A stretch of DNA of 60,734 nucleotides from Paracoccaceae bacterium (GTDB taxonomy: Bacteria; Pseudomonadota; Alphaproteobacteria; Rhodobacterales; Rhodobacteraceae), in contig JAQWQJ010000079.1 in the NCBI GenBank assembly GCA_029244725.1, forward strand, positions 1-60,734, read 5' to 3'. How positions within the stretch are numbered: position 1 is the first letter of the stretch; each line of letters opens with the position of its first letter. Of the stretch, positions 44,811-54,629 are shown piece by piece. The notes beneath the pieces were generated by a model. That model was not told the origin of the DNA. It made no database searches and worked only from the letters and a program-made list of their open reading frames with translations. A program made the position numbers and the translations under genes.

Positions 44811-45797
44811 ATGCCTTCGCAACGTCTAAGTGTTGTTGTTACACGACGCCTTCCTGAATCCGTTGAAGAGCGGATGAAAGAGCTATTTGACGTCACTCTA
44901 CGGGTCGACGACTCGAAAATGGATCGCGACAGCCTAATTGCAGCCATGCAATCCTGCGATGTTCTTGTCACAGCCCTGTCCGATTCTATTGATACCGATA
45001 TGCTGGATGCCGCAGGTGACCGCCTTAAGCTGATCTCGAATTTTGGCGCTGGCGTGGATCACATTGATGTTTCGGGCGCTCGACAGCGTGGAATTCTTGT
45101 TTCCAACACTCCGGATGTGGCAACTGAAGACACGGCAGATATGACCATGGCGCTTATTTTGGCTGTGGTTCGCCGCATTCCCGAAGGTCTTGCTGTGATG
45201 CAGTCTGATCGCTGGACCGGCTGGGCGCCGACCGCAATGCTCGGTGGTCGACTGGCGGGTCGTAATCTTGGCATTCTCGGCATGGGGCGCATTGGTCAGG
45301 CCGTTGCACGGCGCGCGCACGCCTTTGGCATGCAGGTGCACTACCACAATCGCAAGCAATTAAGATCGGAAACCGAACAGAGTTTGGGCGCGACCTATTG
45401 GGAAAGCCTAGATCAGATGGTGGCGCGTATGGACATTATTTCGGTCAATTGCCCGCACACCCCATCTACGTTTCATCTTATGAACGCGCGGCGATTGAAA
45501 CTCATGAAGCCAGATGCGGTTTTGGTGAACACATCCCGAGGCGAGGTTATTGACGAAAACGCCCTGACACGAATGCTTCGCAATGGAGAGATATCGGGCG
45601 CAGGCTTGGACGTCTTTGAAAACGGCAACCAAATCAACCCGCGTCTTAAGGATTTGGACAACGTCGTTTTGCTGCCCCACATGGGTTCAGCGACCGTCGA
45701 GGGCCGGATTGAGATGGGCGAAAAGGTCTTGCTGAACGTCAAAACATTCGCCGACGGGCATAGGCCGCCCGACCAAGTCATTCCATCTATGCTGTAA
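44811..45797 (+). CDS. D-2-hydroxyacid dehydrogenase, glyoxylate reductase / D-glycerate dehydrogenase type
   Basis: A 328-residue NAD(P)H-dependent reductase. It has GILGMGRIGQAVARRAHAFG for cofactor, and the catalytic triad in the usual places: Arg in VNTSRGEVID, Glu in DVFENG, His in LLPHMGSAT. Family placement with glyoxylate/hydroxypyruvate reductases is by resemblance. It ends 2 bp from the convergent adenine deaminase gene. Exact substrate uncertain. Confidence 0.88.
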   Translation: MPSQRLSVVVTRRLPESVEERMKELFDVTLRVDDSKMDRDSLIAAMQSCDVLVTALSDSIDTDMLDAAGDRLKLISNFGAGVDHIDVSGARQRGILVSNTPDVATEDTADMTMALILAVVRRIPEGLAVMQSDRWTGWAPTAMLGGRLAGRNLGILGMGRIGQAVARRAHAFGMQVHYHNRKQLRSETEQSLGATYWESLDQMVARMDIISVNCPHTPSTFHLMNARRLKLMKPDAVLVNTSRGEVIDENALTRMLRNGEISGAGLDVFENGNQINPRLKDLDNVVLLPHMGSATVEGRIEMGEKVLLNVKTFADGHRPPDQVIPSML

Positions 45798-45799
45798 GC

Positions 45800-47500
45800 T
45801 TACGAGATTATTTCGAATTTCTTGACGTCGACCATTCCACGATCTGTAATTTTTAGTGCTGGAATGACGGGCAACGCCAAAAACGCTAGCTGCAAGAACG
45901 GCTCTTTCAAACGAACCCCGATCGACCGCGCGGCGGCCCGTAGATCAACCAAATGGTCATGCACAACTTCAAACGGTTCAAGGCTCATCAATCCGGCAAC
46001 AGGAAGCGCAAGTTCAGCCAATATTTTGCCGTCTGACACCACCACAAACCCGCCTTCGATTTCCGCCAAACGGTTTGCTGCAATCGCCATGTCGCCGTAA
46101 TTCACACCGACGACCGCAATGTTGTGGTGATCGTGACAAACAGTGGAACCAATCGCGCCCTTAGTAATTTCAAATCCGCGAACGGCACCGTTTGCGATAT
46201 TGCCGTTTTTGCCATGTCGCTCAATCACAGTGATCCGCGCCAGATCACGTTCTGGATCAGGCGCCTTGTCGCCTTCGACAATGTCAATCGTTTCAATAAG
46301 GTGCTCAGTGATGATCTTGCCCTCAACAATACCAATGACATCGGTCCTGGCGTTGTTCGACGATGATCTAAAATCCATCGCGACAATCTCACGTGACTTA
46401 ACACTGTTGCGTCCAAGCGGTTCTACTGTGCCTCGCTGTGCAAAGTTAGCATCGGTGACCTCTACCCCGCTACAGAACACCGTTTGCACGTCACAAGCCG
46501 CCAAGTCCGTGACAATGGCGATATCCGCCAGCTTACCCGGTGCGATCTGACCTTTGTCTTTCAATCCAAACGCTTCGGCTGCTGAGAGACTTGCAGCACG
46601 ATACGCTGACAGAGGAGTGCATCCTTTGGCGATCAACGTTCGGATCACGTAGTCAAGGTGGCCTTCCTCGGCTATATCCAACGGGTTTCTGTCGTCAGTA
46701 CACAGACACATATAGGCTGACGTAATATCGTTAAGCAGTGGTTGTAGCGCGTCGAGATCCTTTGACACAGATCCTTCACGGATCAAGACACGCATCCCCT
46801 TCTGCAACTTCTCGAGCGCTTCTTCGGCGGTGGTCGCCTCGTGTTCGGTGCGAATTCCTGCAGATATGTATGCGTTTAGGTCATTTCCCGACAACTGAGG
46901 CGCATGGCCGTCAATATGACGACCTTCAAACAGCGCAAGCTTGGCCATGACTGCCGGATCGCGGAAGATCACACCCGGGAAGTTCATGAACTCGGCCAAT
47001 CCAATAACCTTGGGGTGATCCATAAAAGGCGCAAGGTCAGCGGCTTCGATCGAAGCGCCAGAGGTCTCCATATCGGTCGACGGTACGCAGCTCGACAGTT
47101 GAACACGGACATCCATTAGGGTGTGTTCAGACGCGGCTAGGAAGTATTCGATACCGGGCACGCCCAAAACATTTGCAATCTCATGCGGGTCGCAAATGGC
47201 TGTTGTCACACCTTTTGGGGCAACGCATCTGTCGAACTCAGACGGGGTGACCAGCGAGCTTTCGATATGTAGATGCGTGTCGATAAATCCCGGCACCAAT
47301 ATTTGTCCTGAAACATCAACTGTCTTCTCACCAACATAACCGGTCCCAACTCCAACGATGGTGTCGCCACAGATCGCCACATCAGAACTTAGCAAGTTGC
47401 CCGTCACAACACAGTAGACCTGACCGCCCTTTAACAGCAGGTCACACGGCACTTCTGCACGCGCCTGTGTAATCCTTTGTTCCAAAGTTCTGTTGCCCAT
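45800..47500 (-). CDS. ade: Adenine deaminase
   Basis: Amidohydrolase that turns adenine into hypoxanthine for salvage or nitrogen. The 566-residue protein has the metal motif [17 protein letters not shown], the [11 protein letters not shown] loop, [10 protein letters not shown] and the C-terminal Ade domain ([12 protein letters not shown]). Divergent from the SelD fusion gene, with about 88 bp between start codons. Confidence 0.93.
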   Translation of the reverse strand: MGNRTLEQRITQARAEVPCDLLLKGGQVYCVVTGNLLSSDVAICGDTIVGVGTGYVGEKTVDVSGQILVPGFIDTHLHIESSLVTPSEFDRCVAPKGVTTAICDPHEIANVLGVPGIEYFLAASEHTLMDVRVQLSSCVPSTDMETSGASIEAADLAPFMDHPKVIGLAEFMNFPGVIFRDPAVMAKLALFEGRHIDGHAPQLSGNDLNAYISAGIRTEHEATTAEEALEKLQKGMRVLIREGSVSKDLDALQPLLNDITSAYMCLCTDDRNPLDIAEEGHLDYVIRTLIAKGCTPLSAYRAASLSAAEAFGLKDKGQIAPGKLADIAIVTDLAACDVQTVFCSGVEVTDANFAQRGTVEPLGRNSVKSREIVAMDFRSSSNNARTDVIGIVEGKIITEHLIETIDIVEGDKAPDPERDLARITVIERHGKNGNIANGAVRGFEITKGAIGSTVCHDHHNIAVVGVNYGDMAIAANRLAEIEGGFVVVSDGKILAELALPVAGLMSLEPFEVVHDHLVDLRAAARSIGVRLKEPFLQLAFLALPVIPALKITDRGMVDVKKFEIIS

Positions 47501-47588
47501 TAGCGCGCCCTCCGATAACGACCAGAAAACACACCCCGCCGAAGCCGTCTAGCCCGGACACTGCGTCAGCAGAAGATTGGACCCCAGT

Positions 47589-49757
47589 ATGACCCCGCTC
47601 GTTCCATTGACCCGCGATCTCGTCCTGATCGGAGGCGGGCATGCCCATGCCTTGGTGCTGCGCATGTGGGGTATGAAACCAATGGCAGGTGTTCGCGTAA
47701 CGGTAATCAACCCTGCCCCGACTGCACCATACACAGGAATGCTGCCGGGCTTTGTTGCTGGTCACTATGAACGCGCTGAACTGGATATCGATCTTGTCAA
47801 ACTGTGCCGATTTGCAGGTGCGCGATTGGTGATCGGCGCCGCGTGCGGTATTGATCGCGAAGCCAAAACAATCCAAGTTCAAGGGCGACCAGATATCGGT
47901 TATGACGTTGCATCGATCGACATTGGCATACACTCGGGCATGCCAGAAATCGAAGGCTTCTCGGACCACGGAATTGCAGCAAAACCGTTAGATAAGTTCG
48001 CCGAACACTGGTCGAACTTTTACGCCTCTTTAGACGGATCGAACAACGCTAGCGTTGCCGTCATTGGCGGAGGCATTGCGGGCGCAGAACTCGCGTTAGC
48101 GATGAAGCACAAGCTGTCAGGTTCAAAGGCACGGGTCTCTTTAATCGAATCCTCCAAAACGCTGACCGGAGTCACTGCTTCAACACGGCGCAAACTGATG
48201 CACGCGTTGAAAGCTGAAGGCGTGGAATGCTATTTCGGTGCCTCAGTGTCCAAGGTCGAAGCCAGTCAAATTCAATTGAACGACAACACCGTAACTTCAA
48301 ATTTTACTGTTGGCTCAGCAGGCGCAAAACCGCACGCATGGCTGGCGTCGACCGGTCTTGCATTGGAGAACGGATACATCAAAGTCGATGAAACACTCAC
48401 CTGTGTCGATGATCCGATGATTTTCGCGTCTGGTGATTGTGCACATCTGACGCAATCTCCTCGGCCCAAAGCAGGGGTCTTTGCAGTTCGCGCAGCGCCG
48501 TTCCTAATCCACAATCTAAAAGCGCAACTATCTGGCGGAACGCTCAAACGGTTCAAACCGCAATCCAAGTATTTGAAGCTGATATCCTTGGGTCGAAGAT
48601 CGGCGATCGCCGAAAAAGGAACGTTTTCTTTTGCCGCCGCCAAGATGTGGGACTGGAAAGACCACATAGACCAGAAATTTATGGATCAGTTTCGGTCCCT
48701 ACCGCAGATGCCACAACCTTTGTTGCCTGCAGAACGCGCTGATGGTGTTGACGATCAAAGCGACACACCTTTGTGCGGTGGGTGCGGTGCCAAGGTTGGG
48801 CCTGACGTCCTTCATGATGCAATCTGCCAGCTACCAAACAGTCAACGAACTGACATTCAGTCCGAACTTGGCGATGACGCCGCGATCATCAAGGTTGGTG
48901 GACGCAAGCAAATCATATCCGTCGATCATCTACGGGCATTCGATTTGGACCCTTGGCGCATGGCTCGCATTGCAACGGTTCATGCATTGGGCGACGTCTG
49001 GGCGATGGGAGCACAACCTCAGTCTGTTCTCGTTAGTTTGATCCTACCGCGCATGAGCAATGAGCTGCAAAAACGCACCATGTCCGAGATCATGGCCGGA
49101 ATTCAGTCAATCACCAGCGATTGCGGAGCCGAAATTGTTGGTGGGCATACGAGCCTAGGGGCTGAGATGACTGTCGGGTTGACCGTAACTGGCATGCTAC
49201 CCAAAGGTATTGATGCAATCACGATTGGTGGTGCCAAAGCAGGTGATGCCTTGATCTTGACGCGCCCTATAGGGTCCGGGACTTTGCTGGCGGCTGAGAT
49301 GGCCGGACAAGCACGCGCAGAAAACGTAGTTGAGCTACTCAATCATATGCAGCAACCACAAGCCAAGGCATCATCAATTTTGGCTGATGCGCACGCAATG
49401 ACGGATGTCACGGGATTTGGCCTTGGCGGGCACCTATTGGCAATGTGCAAGGCCTCAAAAGTAGGGACTGCGCTTGATATGGATGCCATTCCGGTTTTTG
49501 ACGGAGCGCTTGCTCTCAGCAAAGCCGGCCATCGATCTAGCATCTATCAGGATAACGCTGCGATCAGTGGCCATTTTTCTGGATTAGAGCATGAAAAAAG
49601 CGATCTATTGTTTGATCCACAAACCTCAGGCGGGTTAATGGCCTCGGTGGATCCGGACAGCTCCGAGGCTTTGCTGAAGCAACTACAAGAGGCCGGCTAT
49701 ACTGCCGCCATCATCGGTCACGTGACTGAAAATGAAGAAATGATCGTCTGCCGCTAG
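47589..49757 (+). CDS. selD: Flavoprotein-SelD fusion (selenide, water dikinase)
   Basis: A 722-residue two-domain protein. Residues 1 to about 380 are an FAD/NAD(P)-type oxidoreductase (LVLIGGGHAHALVLRMWG; VAVIGGGIAGAELALAM; IFASGDCAHL). The remainder is selenophosphate synthase: catalytic Cys399 and Lys402 in CGGCGAKVG align with Cys17 and Lys20 of E. coli SelD, followed by DDAAIIKV and GGHTSLGAEM. A fused SelD of this type is known and named for it. Supplies selenophosphate for MnmH, whose gene converges on it with a 4-bp overlap. Whether Se enters a protein too is unclear; no selA/B/C in the window. The ATG at 47589 is preferred over TTG at 47577. Confidence 0.93.
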   Translation: MTPLVPLTRDLVLIGGGHAHALVLRMWGMKPMAGVRVTVINPAPTAPYTGMLPGFVAGHYERAELDIDLVKLCRFAGARLVIGAACGIDREAKTIQVQGRPDIGYDVASIDIGIHSGMPEIEGFSDHGIAAKPLDKFAEHWSNFYASLDGSNNASVAVIGGGIAGAELALAMKHKLSGSKARVSLIESSKTLTGVTASTRRKLMHALKAEGVECYFGASVSKVEASQIQLNDNTVTSNFTVGSAGAKPHAWLASTGLALENGYIKVDETLTCVDDPMIFASGDCAHLTQSPRPKAGVFAVRAAPFLIHNLKAQLSGGTLKRFKPQSKYLKLISLGRRSAIAEKGTFSFAAAKMWDWKDHIDQKFMDQFRSLPQMPQPLLPAERADGVDDQSDTPLCGGCGAKVGPDVLHDAICQLPNSQRTDIQSELGDDAAIIKVGGRKQIISVDHLRAFDLDPWRMARIATVHALGDVWAMGAQPQSVLVSLILPRMSNELQKRTMSEIMAGIQSITSDCGAEIVGGHTSLGAEMTVGLTVTGMLPKGIDAITIGGAKAGDALILTRPIGSGTLLAAEMAGQARAENVVELLNHMQQPQAKASSILADAHAMTDVTGFGLGGHLLAMCKASKVGTALDMDAIPVFDGALALSKAGHRSSIYQDNAAISGHFSGLEHEKSDLLFDPQTSGGLMASVDPDSSEALLKQLQEAGYTAAIIGHVTENEEMIVCR

Positions 49758-50809
49758 TCGTATTGTTCGATCAGCTGTGCTATCTCAGGCGCGGCTTTTG
49801 ACATCAAGGTTTGCTCATCCAACGATTTAAGTTGCACAGTTCCCAACTCGCGCCGGTCACGCTTGTCAAAGTTTTTTGCGTAGCGCGGATCATAATGAAG
49901 CGACATTAGACCTGCGGCAAGGTCCTGATACTGACCTTCATCGACATTGCCTAACCATTCGGAAATCTGGTCTTTTGAGTGAACGAATTGCAGCTTCTCA
50001 ATTCGCTCTCTCAACAGTGCTTCATTCGCCGTCAAATCAGAATAACTGCGAAGCAGATATCTCGATCTGGCTTCAAGCGGTGCTTTGATCGTAATTCGCG
50101 GCGCCGCAATCATAGCCTTCCAAAATGACGTCGGGATTAGGATGTCACCGATCTTGTTGCTTTCAGCTTCGACCAACACAGGCCGCTGAATGTCCATTTG
50201 TAAAAGCGCTTTCGCCAACTGACCTTCGAACATTTTCTGCGTGGGCTGAGCTACATCAACAGCGCCAAATAGCGATCCGCGGTGTGCCGCCATCCCTTCA
50301 AGATCCAGCACTTGAACCCCCGACTTTTCGAGTAGTTTCAAAATGTCCGTCTTGGCGGTTCCGGTATTTCCATCAAGCAGGATAAGGCGATGCTGAAGGG
50401 GTTGCCGATAGAGGTAATCGACCACAAGTCGGCGATAAGCTTTATATCCACCCTCCAGAAGCTCCGTCCGCCAACCGATCTGCGCCAATATGGACGCGAA
50501 CGAACCTGAACGCTGACCTCCGCGCCAGCAATGAACCAACGGACGCCATTCTCCGCCTTTTCCCGCCAGCGCATTCTCAACGTGGTCTGCTGCATTACGA
50601 GCAACCAAAGCTGCGCCAATTTTGCGCGCTTTGAAACGTTCTTCTTGAACGTAAACCGTGCCTACAATCGCGCGCTCTTTGTCTGAAAGAACAGGCAAAT
50701 TGATGGCGCCGGGTATATGATCTTCTGCAAATTCTGACGGTGATCGCACGTCAATAATGTCGTCGAAATCCCATTGAGATAAATCCGACAATTGATTCAA
50801 AGCCGTCAT
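49754..50809 (-). CDS. mnmH: tRNA 2-selenouridine synthase
   Basis: Replaces sulfur with selenium at the wobble 2-thiouridine of Lys, Glu and Gln tRNAs, using selenophosphate. The 351-residue protein has an N-terminal rhodanese domain with catalytic Cys94 (VHCWRGGQRSGSFAS) and a P-loop domain with DGNTGTAKT (about 146-154). It converges with the SelD fusion gene, overlapping its stop by 4 bp, and lies upstream-adjacent to the end of the opp operon. Together with SelD it forms a complete tRNA selenation pair. Confidence 0.93.
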   Translation of the reverse strand: MTALNQLSDLSQWDFDDIIDVRSPSEFAEDHIPGAINLPVLSDKERAIVGTVYVQEERFKARKIGAALVARNAADHVENALAGKGGEWRPLVHCWRGGQRSGSFASILAQIGWRTELLEGGYKAYRRLVVDYLYRQPLQHRLILLDGNTGTAKTDILKLLEKSGVQVLDLEGMAAHRGSLFGAVDVAQPTQKMFEGQLAKALLQMDIQRPVLVEAESNKIGDILIPTSFWKAMIAAPRITIKAPLEARSRYLLRSYSDLTANEALLRERIEKLQFVHSKDQISEWLGNVDEGQYQDLAAGLMSLHYDPRYAKNFDKRDRRELGTVQLKSLDEQTLMSKAAPEIAQLIEQYD

Positions 50810-50851
50810 GTTTTGCCTACTTTTTCCAAGATAAGCAGGTTCTAGATGGCT

Positions 50852-50877
50852 TAAGGGGGAATGTCACATCCCCCTTA
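50852..50877 (-). terminator. Hairpin after the opp operon
   Basis: A 9-bp perfect stem (TAAGGGGGA at 50852-50860 with TCCCCCTTA at 50869-50877), 8-base loop, 4 bp from the oppDF end. It sits between mnmH's start and the opp stop, both minus-strand. No clear T-run follows, so it may be a processing hairpin. Confidence 0.6.
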
Positions 50878-50881
50878 GGGT

Positions 50882-52699
50882 TTATGCGATTGCTGGATCG
50901 CGTGACAAAATGGTTTCAAGCGGATCATGCTCTGCAACCATATGCCCAGGAGCCACTTCAAGAAGCTGAGGGACGTATCCCAAATCATCGGCATCCAACT
51001 TGGACGGAAGGAAGCGTAACGCCGCACGAGGGTTCAAAGGTGAGGGCAATTCGCCCGGTATCTTTAAGCGTTCCCGCGTCCGCTCAATCTTGGGATCCGG
51101 AATCGGAACCGCAGAAATCAGCGATTTCGTATAAGGATGTCGTGGGTCTTTGTAAATCGCATCCCTATCAGCCAATTCCACAACGCGACCAAGGTACAGA
51201 ACCATAATTCTATCAGACACATCACGAACGACCGAAAGGTCATGGCTGATGAAAATCATAGACATGCCGAACTCGTCTTGAAGCTCTTTCAAAAGCTCGA
51301 CGATTTGCGCCTGAATGGACACGTCCAAGGCCGAGACAGCCTCGTCACAAACGATAAGCTTTGGTTTGTTTATCATTGCGCGTGCAATACCAACACGTTG
51401 GTTTTGACCGCCAGACAGCTCGTGTGGGTAACGGTTGATCATAATTTGATCCAGACCTACACGCTCCATCATTTCGGCAACCAAATGCTTGCGCTCTCTT
51501 GCCGAAAGCTCAGGGCGGAACGTTTTCAGAGGCTCTGAAATCGAAGCTGAAATTGTCATGCGAGGGTCGAGACTAGCCAGAGGGTCTTGGAAAACGATCT
51601 GCAGATCTTTGCGGTAGTTCTTCAACTCGTTCCGGTGCATCGACACCAGATCATGACCCAGCCAGCTTACGCCGCCATCTGTCGGCGGAATAAGCTGCAA
51701 AACTGCGCGTGCCAACGTCGACTTACCGCAGCCACTTTCGCCCACAACGCCCAGCGTTTCGCCTTCGCGAATGTCAAAAGTGACGCCATCAACCGCTTTT
51801 AAAGGCACTTTCTTAGCAAATAGATTGTTCGACACTTTGAACGGGAAGTGAACTTTGACGTCGTTAACTTTTAGCAGTCGATCACCAAGTTCACGTTGAC
51901 CTCGGTCGCCATGAACATCGTCCAATCGTGGCATCGCATCAATCAGTTTACGAGTGTAGGGATGCTGAGGCGTATAGAAGATTTCCTCTGCAGAGCCGCT
52001 TTCAACATATGCACCGTGTCGCATGACCTCAATGCGATCACACATCCGCGCAACCACACCCATATCATGAGTAATCAATGCAACAGCCGTTCCTTCGTGT
52101 TTCTGAAGGTCTGCGATCAGGTCGAGAATTTCTGCTTGAACAGTAACGTCCAACGCGGTGGTTGGTTCATCGGCAATAAGAAGCCTAGGATTGTTCAGCA
52201 TCGCCATCGCAATCATCACGCGCTGACGCATACCACCCGAAAGCTCATGCGGATACTGCGCTAGGCGCCGCTCAGCTTCTGGCATTTTAACCTTGTCGAG
52301 CCATTCCAAACACACTTTCTGAGCCGCACCACCGGTGATGCCCTGATGTGCGCCAATGCTTTCTTTCATTTGATCGCCAACGGTCAAATGCGGCGTCAAA
52401 GCCGTTAAAGGGTCTTGAAAGATCATCGACATCGAGCTGCCGCGCACGCTGTTCAGTTTGGATATTGGCAGATTCAGAATTTCTTCACCATTCAACGCCA
52501 CTGACCCTGTTGCACGTCCATTCTTTGGCAAAAGACCCATCGCAGCCATAAAGGTTTGGCTTTTTCCTGATCCACTTTCCCCGACGATGCCGAGGCATTC
52601 ACCGGCGGCAATATCAAAACTTACGCCTGTAACGGCTTCAACGACACCGTCGTTGGTTTGAAAACTGACCGCCAAATCTCTTACAGATAAAAGTGTCAT
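50882..52699 (-). CDS. Oligopeptide ABC transporter ATPase, fused OppD-OppF
   Basis: Two ATPase domains in a 605-residue chain. First: GESGSGKSQ (Gln after the usual GKS), [27 protein letters not shown]. Second: [36 protein letters not shown], with the oligopeptide C-terminal region ([13 protein letters not shown]). ATG at 52699 follows AAGGA and leaves one base after the oppC stop. Last gene of the operon oppA-B-C-DF. Same fused form as the dpp ATPase at 35925, but a separate system. Confidence 0.92.
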   Translation of the reverse strand: MTLLSVRDLAVSFQTNDGVVEAVTGVSFDIAAGECLGIVGESGSGKSQTFMAAMGLLPKNGRATGSVALNGEEILNLPISKLNSVRGSSMSMIFQDPLTALTPHLTVGDQMKESIGAHQGITGGAAQKVCLEWLDKVKMPEAERRLAQYPHELSGGMRQRVMIAMAMLNNPRLLIADEPTTALDVTVQAEILDLIADLQKHEGTAVALITHDMGVVARMCDRIEVMRHGAYVESGSAEEIFYTPQHPYTRKLIDAMPRLDDVHGDRGQRELGDRLLKVNDVKVHFPFKVSNNLFAKKVPLKAVDGVTFDIREGETLGVVGESGCGKSTLARAVLQLIPPTDGGVSWLGHDLVSMHRNELKNYRKDLQIVFQDPLASLDPRMTISASISEPLKTFRPELSARERKHLVAEMMERVGLDQIMINRYPHELSGGQNQRVGIARAMINKPKLIVCDEAVSALDVSIQAQIVELLKELQDEFGMSMIFISHDLSVVRDVSDRIMVLYLGRVVELADRDAIYKDPRHPYTKSLISAVPIPDPKIERTRERLKIPGELPSPLNPRAALRFLPSKLDADDLGYVPQLLEVAPGHMVAEHDPLETILSRDPAIA

Positions 52700-52700
52700 A

Positions 52701-53636
52701 TCAGCGGTCCTTCGGATCAAGTGCATCACGCAAACCATCTCCGATGAAGAAGAGGCTAATGACGATGGTCAGGAAAAATGTCAGCGGTATCGCAAGCTGC
52801 CAAACCTGATCGTATAAGATTGTGCCAGCACCATCTGAGATTAGCGCGCCAAGCGACGTGTTCGGCTCTTGAACACCCAAGCCAAGGAACGAGATGAAGC
52901 TTTCGGCCATAATCATTCCGGGCACGAGAAGGGTTGCGTAAACAACCACAACACCCAACAAGTTCGGCATGATGTGGCGCACAACGATCACAAACCATCC
53001 AACACCAGCGGCGCGGGCGGCTTCGATGAACTCTTTATGCTTCAGCGCTAAGGTTTGACCGCGAACAATTCGGCTCATATCCAGCCACGAGAACATCCCA
53101 ATGCCGACAAAAAGCATTATGAGCGAGCGTTCAAAGATCACCATCAAAAGGATAATGACGAACATGTAAGGAATAGCGATCAGAATATCGACGGTTCGCA
53201 TCATCAGATTGTCGACCCAACCACCAACAAAGCCAGAAATGGCCCCGTATAGTGTGCCGATAACAACCGCGACCATAGCCCCGACGACGCCAACCATAAG
53301 AGACGTCAAAGTTCCTTGGATCGTGCGCGAATAGAGATCGCGCCCAATACTATCGAGACCAAAGAAGTGACCATTTTCGAATGATGGCTGACCAACGTCA
53401 GCAACATTTCCCATTCTTGCCCAGTCGATTTCCTCGTTAGACCAGACGGCGAAGTAGGGCCCAACGATTGCAAACAATAGAATGCCAGCAAGGATAAATA
53501 CGGAACCTACAGCGGCTTTGTTGTGAACAAAACGGCCCATGGCATCTTGCCAAAGAGAGCGGCCTTTTACTTCGCGTGCATCGGCGATGTTGTCTGCAAT
53601 TGCTTCGACGCGTTCGGGATCTTTTACCATACCCAT
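52701..53636 (-). CDS. Oligopeptide ABC transporter permease OppC type
   Basis: A 311-residue permease with an N-terminal cytoplasmic stretch and six membrane segments. Motifs: [20 protein letters not shown], and coupling helix [21 protein letters not shown]. It lies 3 bp from the upstream permease and one base from the ATPase downstream, within the opp operon. Confidence 0.92.
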   Translation of the reverse strand: MGMVKDPERVEAIADNIADAREVKGRSLWQDAMGRFVHNKAAVGSVFILAGILLFAIVGPYFAVWSNEEIDWARMGNVADVGQPSFENGHFFGLDSIGRDLYSRTIQGTLTSLMVGVVGAMVAVVIGTLYGAISGFVGGWVDNLMMRTVDILIAIPYMFVIILLMVIFERSLIMLFVGIGMFSWLDMSRIVRGQTLALKHKEFIEAARAAGVGWFVIVVRHIMPNLLGVVVVYATLLVPGMIMAESFISFLGLGVQEPNTSLGALISDGAGTILYDQVWQLAIPLTFFLTIVISLFFIGDGLRDALDPKDR

Positions 53637-53639
53637 GAG

Positions 53640-54563
53640 TTAGTACCTAATCTTTGGATCGAGCCATGCGTAGAGCAGGTCGGTCAACAAGTTAAAGAGA
53701 ACGGTCAATCCGCCATAGAGAATGGTCAGACCAAGCATAACAGCATAGTCGCGGTTTAACGCCGAATTTACGTAGAACCGACCAATGCCACCGGTCGAGA
53801 AATAGATGTCGATCACAACTGACCCGGTGATCATCCCAACAAATGCTGGTCCGAGGTAGGATACTACCGGCATCAACGTCGGCTTTAGCGCGTGGCGCCA
53901 AATGATTGTTGTTTCAGGCAAGCCCTTGGCCCGCGCAGTCCGAATGAAGTTTGAATTCAAAACCTCAAGCATCGACGACCGCGTGATACGGGCAACAGAT
54001 GCAAAGAAGGACGTAGAAAGCGCGATGACAGGCATGATCAAGTATTGCCACTGACCACCGTTCCAACCGCCCCCGGGTAAGAGACCCAGTTTAAGCGTGA
54101 ACACGTAGATCAGGATCGGTGCCATGACAAAGTTCGGCAACGCTTGGGCCGAGAACGTAGCGCCAACGGCAATGTAGTCCAGCGCAGTGTTGTGGCGGAT
54201 CGCAGCAACGACACCCAAGCTAACACCAACAATTGTCGCGACGACGAAGGAAATGAAGCCATAGGTTAATGTAACGGGAAAGCCCTGCGCGATGATGTCA
54301 TTCACCGAGCGGTCTTTGTACTGATATGATGGGCCGAAATCGAATTGCGTAACGATCCCCACCACATAATTGTACAGTTGTTTGTAATGCGGCTGATCTA
54401 GTCCGTACTTCGCCTCGATATTGGCCAGCACTTGCGGCGGCAATGGGCGTTCTGATGTGAAAGGACCGCCTGGGGCAGTCTGCATCAGATAGAAACAGAT
54501 GATAATAAGGATCAGCAGGGTCGGCACGGCTACCAAGAGCCGGCGGATAACGTAGTTCAACAT
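53640..54563 (-). CDS. Oligopeptide ABC transporter permease OppB type
   Basis: A 307-residue permease with six membrane segments. It opens MLNYVIRRLLVAVPTLLILI and has the coupling helix FIRTARAKGLPETTIIWRHAL. Second gene of the opp operon, after oppA and an intergenic hairpin of 66 bp. Confidence 0.92.
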   Translation of the reverse strand: MLNYVIRRLLVAVPTLLILIIICFYLMQTAPGGPFTSERPLPPQVLANIEAKYGLDQPHYKQLYNYVVGIVTQFDFGPSYQYKDRSVNDIIAQGFPVTLTYGFISFVVATIVGVSLGVVAAIRHNTALDYIAVGATFSAQALPNFVMAPILIYVFTLKLGLLPGGGWNGGQWQYLIMPVIALSTSFFASVARITRSSMLEVLNSNFIRTARAKGLPETTIIWRHALKPTLMPVVSYLGPAFVGMITGSVVIDIYFSTGGIGRFYVNSALNRDYAVMLGLTILYGGLTVLFNLLTDLLYAWLDPKIRY

Positions 54564-54585
54564 TCGGAATACCCCAATAAAAACC

Positions 54586-54608
54586 CCGGCCCTCTGAGTG
54601 AGAGCCGG
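54586..54608 (-). terminator. Attenuating hairpin between oppA and oppB
   Basis: In the minus-strand direction, a 9-bp stem with one G-U pair (54600-54608 with 54586-54594) and a short loop, followed by TTTTTATT. It lies between the binding protein and permease genes, where partial terminators commonly raise binding-protein levels over the permease. Confidence 0.7.
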
Positions 54609-54629
54609 AGTAATTGTTTCTAAGTAGCT

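Noticed and set aside
47589-49757. In-frame selenocysteine TGA in the SelD active site or nearby genes
   Set aside because: The active site has a cysteine codon (TGC) and no gene in the window breaks at an in-frame TGA with homology continuing after it, as far as I could read.
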